Shown: piece by piece, positions 58,513 through 64,000 of the stretch
Layout: each line of letters starts with the position of its first letter
Position numbering within the stretch: the stretch's first letter is position 1
NCBI GenBank assembly: GCA_947095585.1
Contig: OX352764.1
Location: 76,804,816-76,868,815, forward strand
Source: Nephrocerus scutellatus
Taxonomy: Eukaryota > Arthropoda > Insecta > Diptera > Pipunculidae
DNA: 64,000 nucleotides
Direction of reading: 5' to 3'
Made by a program: the position numbers and the translations under genes
Notes under the pieces: model-generated
Database searches by the model: none
The model's input: the letters and a program-made list of their open reading frames with translations, nothing else
What the model was told of the DNA's origin: nothing

Positions 58513-58753
58513 CGGTCCTCTGGGGGGGACTCTCCATACCATACCGAGTTTCATACAAATCGGTAGAGAAATGACAGTTCCCAAAATTTAAATGTAACAC
58601 AATAATGTGACCAATAGTGTGACTCAAAATCGCAAAACAAAATTATTTTTGATTATTATTATTTTATTTCAAATGGCTTTTCACAAGTTCACAAAACGAC
58701 CACAAACAGATTTATTGAAAGTGGGACAGGAATACGTCTGTCGGGTCAGCTAG
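58512..58753 (+). mobile_element. Helitron-like 3' terminus candidate
   Basis: Ends with a small hairpin (GACAG at 58725-58729; CTGTC at 58738-58742), then 7 bases and CTAG at 58750-58753 followed by T, the geometry of Helitron 3' ends (hairpin about 10 nt before CTRR, insertion between A and T). The stem is only 5 bp. No Rep/helicase coding is present, so it would be non-autonomous. The 5' end is not identified. Confidence 0.5.
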
Positions 58754-58759
58754 TCACAT

Positions 58760-59320
58760 ATAATATATAATTTCTTCAGAATTTTCTTAAACAAAAAAAG
58801 TTGTTGATATGTACCTATATCTAAAAGAAAAGAACGGAGCTATTTAAATTATTGTTCTCTCATTCCTTAACCTAACATTATAAACAAATTGCAATTGAAC
58901 ACTTAATGATAAACACAAACATAAGCATAAAAAATATTTTAAAAAAAATTAAAAAAAAAAATCTTTCCAATGTTTAATTTCGCGATTTCTGCGATTACAA
59001 TATGAATAAGAATTCTTGAAAAAATTTACTTATATACAATATCTTTTTTCTATTGAAAATAATAAGAGGCTTAATCCAAAAATATAACAATGTTATTAAC
59101 TGGTGTAACAAAAATGACTTACACTAAAATACAAATAAATATAGAGTCTTTACCTTGTCCAGAAAGACTTAACTAATAGTAAATGATTACTATATTAGAA
59201 AATGTATCGCTTTCTAGCTTTTGCGATTTAGGCATATACTTTGATTTAAATATAAATTTCCATCAGCACTATGAATACATTAATGCAAAAGGAACAAAAT
59301 GTTAGATGAGGTTTAGGTTA
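58760..59320. other. AT-rich, no recognisable gene
   Basis: Poly-A runs near 58930-58962. No coding content. Confidence 0.45.
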
Positions 59321-59800
59321 CGGTTTAATCGCTGTATATATCTTTGGTAAGACCTATCTTAGAATACTGTAGCATAATCATTATGCAAACTATAACCAAC
59401 GTATTGAACGTGTGAAAAAAATTTTACGTGTTTTTCAATTTGCACGATATACTTTCACTACAATCACGAAGAGAATATTTCCAAATCGTGTTCATTAGGG
59501 ATATTCTTATATACGTTACTCTGATTTATTGCATTTGATTCAGCTTTTATGCACCATCACGGTGCTTAAGCGATAGAGATATTTTGTATATTTCACATCA
59601 TAGAACCAACTAAGGTAAACATGAGCCAATAACAAATGCATGTATATCTTACATTAAATATTGCGCTGTCGTAGACATTGATGTTAATAGGGATTTATTT
59701 AAAAATAACTTGTTAAAATTGCTAACAATATCTAATAAGATTTAAGTGTATAAATTGTACATATTATATTAATATATTATAATCTCATTTTAAGTTATTT
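59320..59800 (+). pseudogene. CR1/Jockey-like LINE RT C-terminus
   Basis: The plus strand reads 'LVRPILEYCSIIIMQ' (thumb motif, about 59345), 'RREYFQIVFIRDILIYVTLI' in shifted frames, then 'VVDIDVNRDLFKNNLLKLL' (about 59672-59730) and an AT-rich 3' UTR. Stops throughout; it is related to the 56059 insertion by its C-terminal tail. Confidence 0.65.
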
Positions 59801-62230
59801 TCTTTAATATAATCTTTAAGAATATTTTCTCGGAAGATATTAAATAAAAAAAAATATTACTCTCTTTGTAAAATTTATTACAAACTGACTGGCTAGATAA
59901 ACAAAAGTATCAGAATATATTAAACAGGGTTTGTTGAGGGGGAGGGGTGACTAACCACAGTTCCTTTTTGCTTTTTAAGTCAGACTCAACTGCAGAGATT
60001 TTGCTATCAATAACGATTGACTGAGTGTTTTTCAGGGAAATCCAATGAGATCTGCTAACTTTGGAATTAAGTAAAGTTCAGGGATCACGTGCAGCTCTTC
60101 ACTAGTACTGGTACAGCTAAAATGCAAAACATGAAATATTTTACGACGTCGACGACTACACATGCTTTCCGTTTATACTGTATTTGGTCGCGCTTTCATT
60201 GTCCTCGTTCCTACATTTTATGTGGAGAGTAAAGAGTTTAGCGCACCACCCTAAACTACATTTATAAGCCATAAATATTCACCTGAAAGTTTAACGAGTA
60301 TTTGCCTACTCCAGTTTAAGCTGTGCTGAGTTTTTCGTGTACGTGAGAAGCGCCTGCCTTCTCCAAAGTAGTCCCTCTACTCAAGCACATGCATACATTT
60401 ATGTATATGCGTTTACAGACACACACATACGCACTCGTAGGCACAGTTGTAATTTATACCCCATATGTGGCATGGTAATTTGTTAAGTAGAGTTAAAATA
60501 ATTGCTCGTATTTATAATTTACACATTTGGTGAAATTTATCGCGAAAGACGAGAATTGCTGCTGCAAGTGAGGATGAATGGTTAAACCGGTCTTTTAGTA
60601 CTTTTTGGTAATGGAGCGCTGTGACTTCCTCCTGCCATCCCCCTTTACGGATTGTTACACTTTTTCCACCGTATGTGTGTGTTTGTAAGCTGGTCCACCA
60701 TTGCTTGAACTGCTCTGCTGAGGGTGGTTGTGTGGTGTGTGGTGTGTGGTATGTGCTATATGGCGCTCCGGTACCATAGGAAACTTTTTTACACTTTAAG
60801 TACTTTTCCACCTTTTCAAGTACCTCTAGATATTTACGAGTACCCATGCTGATGGAGATTTCGCGTTATTATTGCAAATTATCACGTATCACGGAATAAC
60901 GTTTAGCTTTATCGTTGCATGAGGTCCCCTGCCAAGGATTAGTTTTGCATTGTATGTCACGGTAATTTGGCATTATAACAATGGTTTGTTTGGTTTTTAT
61001 CATTTTAAAATGCTTCTAAAAGTAATGGAAATACACCAACTATTTGTCAACAAAAGATTAATAGTTATGACTTATGAACCGATGCTGTGGCCAGTTCCGT
61101 CATATTGTGTACCCAGCGAGCGCATCACTTCCCATGAGTATGTCATTGAGTCTCTATTTACTAGGAGCTAAGAACTGCTGTGGTTATAATCAAATTAAAT
61201 TCACAGAAGACTCCCATTGGATATTAACACAGTGATATTGGTCCAAAGGACACAACCACTCCAGATTTCATGTTATTTAACTTATTTAACCCCAAAAATC
61301 CCACCAAATCAGTATTCTCTTATCAAAAACGGTGCTTATTATATCTGTTTGGAGGTTTAACACATTAGAGATGTCCAAACCAAAATTGCCACCAACTAAA
61401 ATCGTAAGGTTATCGTCATAGCCAATGGCAATGTTATCTGACTTTTTTTGTTTTTGGTTAGTTATCACAGTGAGGTTGAGAGAACTTTTCCTTGTGGGTA
61501 CCTTTTGAGTTCATTTACCGCGCTCGGCATACATCTCGAATTGGGGACATCCCATCATGACCCGAACAAAGTGGCTTACTGAGTTTTGAAACCTGGCATG
61601 GCTATATAATACAGTTGCATTAAAGTTTAGGGCAAATAAAAGTCCTATGAATTGCAGCCAAAATTAAGAGAGTGAAATACTTCTTGTACCTTTTCAGGAA
61701 ACCTAAAAATTTTGCCGCGATGACGAGAACTCCAGCTTCATATGTCTTCATGACGACTTCTGTGTACCAAATACGAAACTAGCCTTTTATACTGATGGAA
61801 TGTTAATCAAACTTTATTACAATCAAATATTTAAACAAATATCATATCCAATATCCGATTACCGACTAGGCCGGCATTGTCTTCGTTCCTATTTGCCGGC
61901 ATCACAAGCATAAAAATTATCTTAGATTACTGATTTGAATACGCCTTTGTACATTTAGTTTTGAAGCAAACTGCTATGGCTAAAGTCGCGTAATAAAACG
62001 TCCCTTTCCTACTCTTCAAATAATTAAAAGAAATGTCACTACATATTGCTTTAATTGCTGTAATCCGTGATGTTCATTCTTAAAATTGTCATTTGAAAGT
62101 AATGGCTGTAACTATTCTGACCATCAATAAATCTTCTCTAGTCAAAATTTTGTTCGCCTTGCGATAGACTTCTTAGTGCCTTCAGTGGCTTATATTTTCA
62201 TTTAAGGCTTTCATTAGGCGGCTAAAAGCA
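59800..62230. other. Anonymous DNA, no supported gene
   Basis: The minus ORF 60847-60512 (111 codons, ATG start, 'YLEVLEKVEKYLKCKKVSYG', 'EQFKQWWTSLQTHTYGGKSV') is the best candidate here for a real but unrecognised exon; it has no known domain. Minus ORF 61468-61286 contains 'LTILVGGNFGLDISN', loosely like a LINE endonuclease GDFN motif. A CA/TG-rich run is at 60415-60430. Confidence 0.35.
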
Positions 62231-62269
62231 AACCTGCATCATGTTAAAGGCGCGTCCGCTACCGTTAGT

Positions 62270-62365
62270 AAGGGGTTCGAAGATGAAAATATAACTCTTG
62301 GTATCATCCAAGAGCCTTGGGTTATCAGCGGACAGATTAAAGGTCTACGGAATAGCGGAACTTAG
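62270..62365 (+). pseudogene. R1/I-type LINE ORF2 start (endonuclease)
   Basis: 'GFEDENITLGIIQEPWVISG' and 'QIKGLRNSG' on the plus strand: the catalytic Glu motif (QEPW) of an apurinic-type endonuclease. Interrupted after about 62365 by the repeat at 62385; the endonuclease continues at about 62640. Confidence 0.75.
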
Positions 62366-62384
62366 TTAATTTTTAATATTTGTA

Positions 62385-62545
62385 TGTATATAATTAGCGC
62401 AAGCTTCAAGGGATTTGCACCCTTTTAATGCATAGGCACGCGTTGTCTTGGAAATATTTGGATAAGAGAAGCAAATCGTTGTGGTGGGTGGAGTGAGTTC
62501 ACACCCGAGCATTCACAAAGTACAATATTTGGCTCATAAGCCCAC
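62385..62545. repeat. 'ATTAGCGC' dispersed repeat, copy C
   Basis: ATATAATTAGCGCAAGCTTC, GGGATTTGCACCC, CGTTGTGGTGGGTGG and CGAGCATTCACAAAGT; inserted in the LINE endonuclease region, showing the repeat is mobile. Confidence 0.7.
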
Positions 62546-62559
62546 ATTGAAAGCTCTCT

Positions 62560-64000
62560 GTCTTGATTACTTCATATATCAACTCAACCGTACATGTGAA
62601 TACAGCAGTATACGGCAACTGTATATCACATGTACAACTTCGTATCATGATTACTTGTAATCTTGATGATCGGTACCGGCCTATTTCATCGGCACGAATA
62701 TTAACTTTCTTCCAATTCATGAATTCATAACGAAACACCTGATGGGTTGAACTGGTTGAACTTGCGACCGACAGGGGAAACAAACGACATCACGTGTACC
62801 TCGACATATTTCCCCGACGATGCGAATGTGAATCATTAATTCTGGGGCAGTACTGACATCAATAGAAGGGGTGAGTGTCTTTTAGAATATGCTATTAGTT
62901 GTAATGTAGACATTTTAAATTTATTTATGAAGGAAGATAAATTGACCTCACATTCACCAGTCCATTTATCTCTAACATTTTTGAAAACTGGCATGTGTTT
63001 GACGAAGCCCCACTGTCAGACCATCAACACATTAGGTTTGAAATTCCCTGCAAACTGGCAAATGCTTTCTCTAGATATGATCCAAAGCCCACGGACTGGA
63101 ATCTGTATCGAGGACTTGTGCTCTCTAAATTAGTTATGCTTGTTACATCTATCGAGTCAATAGGGGACCTAGATGAGCAGCACAGCAATTAAATGATGTG
63201 TTGCTCACTTCCTATCATGAGAGCTGTGTCCCTAAAATTAGTTTGTGAAAACTAAAATTTTAGAAAGAAACTCTTCAACTGAACGGAGGAATATAGGTTC
63301 GCTCTCACAGAGTACAACTCAGAATTGAGTAGATCTAAACGGACCACATGGAGAAAATGCTGTGAAAAAATAAGGCACAAGATAAGGATAATTGTGTAGG
63401 TTTTCAAGAAATACCGGTGGTACCTACACGTCGGACCGTGAGGATACACTCAAAGCCTTACTTCAGGTACATTTTCCAGATTCTTCAACTCGTAGACTGT
63501 ACACGTAACTAAACCCATCTTACCAAAGGGTCTGCATTGTTAGTGGAGTAAATAGTTTATCTTGGAAAACCTTCAGTCCGGATAAACTTAAATGGGCAGT
63601 AGGCTCCTTAAAACTGCTGGGTATTACTACTTTATTAAGAACCAGCTATAACTGGGCGTACAACCCAACTACCTGGAGTAATAAGTTTAATCTTTATCCC
63701 CAATTCAAGCATTAGTCGTAGTCCTATAGACTTAAATCCTATAGACCTATAAATCTAACATAATTTGTCCTCAAAACTATGAAGAGATACATTGATGTGC
63801 TGGTTAGGTTGGAGTTCCGGCTACAGGTTTGGTCTGGTTCACAGATGGATGGAATCTAGAGTTGGGGCTGATATCTCTAGGATAGGAAATAGAAATGAGT
63901 CCACGGTTTCCCAGGCTGAGCTCGAAGGCATCGAGATCTGCGCTAAGATAAATCTTAGTAAAGGCATCAGGGGAGCAATGATATATATCCTAGGATACAA
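62560..64000 (+). pseudogene. R1/I-type LINE ORF2: endonuclease to RNase H, runs off the end
   Basis: Continuation of the LINE. About 62830-62900: 'STDINRRGECLLEYAISCNV' and 'DILNLF' (with an altered DANAHH motif just before). 62995-63192: 'FDEAPLSDHQHIRFEIPCKL' (catalytic SDH) and 'TDWNLYRGLVLSKLVMLVTS'. 63230-63780: a decayed linker and RT start ('VASGKI'-like; 'RSFKPFKSPG'-like region lost). About 63830-64000: an RNase H domain ('AELEGIEICAKINLSKGIRG' and 'AMIYIL'), with no RT palm (no YADD) in between, so most of the RT is deleted. It continues past 64000. Confidence 0.78.

Noticed and set aside
61286..61468. LINE endonuclease fragment on the minus strand
   Set aside because: Only one short GNFxLD-like match; not enough to call.

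Overview
The window looks like repeat-rich, AT-rich nuclear DNA of an insect, most likely a fly (Diptera). The reasons are the retrotransposon families present (LOA/Bilbo-like, Jockey-like, RTE-like, CR1-like, R1/I-like, BEL/Pao), the very short introns (55-72 bp, one of 199 bp) in the one intron-containing gene, and an insect-type mitochondrial ND4 fragment that uses TGA as Trp. I found no host protein-coding gene, tRNA, rRNA or CRISPR array that I would defend. Nearly everything recognisable is a transposable element, mostly broken and nested, in otherwise anonymous intergenic or intronic DNA.

The centrepiece is at 15530-22551, all coding on the minus strand: a 7.0-kb DNA transposon that appears structurally complete. 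It has CACKG-type terminal inverted repeats (TIRs), a TA target duplication, an unbroken 820-residue transposase (18553-16091) with N-terminal zinc fingers, and upstream a second gene that I could rebuild as nine exons (20988-18635; 570 residues, all splice phases agreeing) with an N-terminal SAM-like domain. Only 81 bp separate the two genes. The termini and target duplication fit the CACTA/Mirage/Chapaev (CMC) group of cut-and-paste transposons.

Layout. 0-2.8 kb: short inverted repeat, RTE and CR1-like LINE (non-LTR retrotransposon) debris. 2.9-4.2 kb: a fold-back element made of ~120-bp monomers; fragments of the same family recur at 13-14, 21, 34, 38, 47, 48, 55 and 58 kb. 4.2-8 kb: RTE endonuclease fragment, then unrecognised DNA. 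8.3-13.1 kb: two convergent LINEs, a plus-strand 3' fragment and a long minus-strand LOA/Bilbo-like element with both ORFs in decayed form. 14.3-15.3 kb: 5'-truncated Jockey-like LINE inside the fold-back-family repeat, with target duplication. 15.5-22.6 kb: CMC-like transposon. 22.6-28.9 kb: RTE copies, nested CR1-like pieces and two SINE (short tRNA-headed retroposon) copies. 29-46 kb: mostly anonymous DNA with LINE fragments, a third SINE copy and a mariner-like relic. 46.9-50.8 kb: fold-back end, RTE 3' end, Jockey-like LINE split by a mariner-like element. 52.7-54.3 kb: mitochondrial insertion (numt). 55.5-57.5 kb: BEL/Pao 3' half interrupted by a short LINE. 58-58.8 kb: satellite-like repeat with a short tandem array and a Helitron-like terminus. 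62.2-64 kb: R1/I-type LINE running off the window end.

Except for the two genes of the CMC-like element, which presumably act together in its transposition, the coding remnants here are not expected to make functional proteins.
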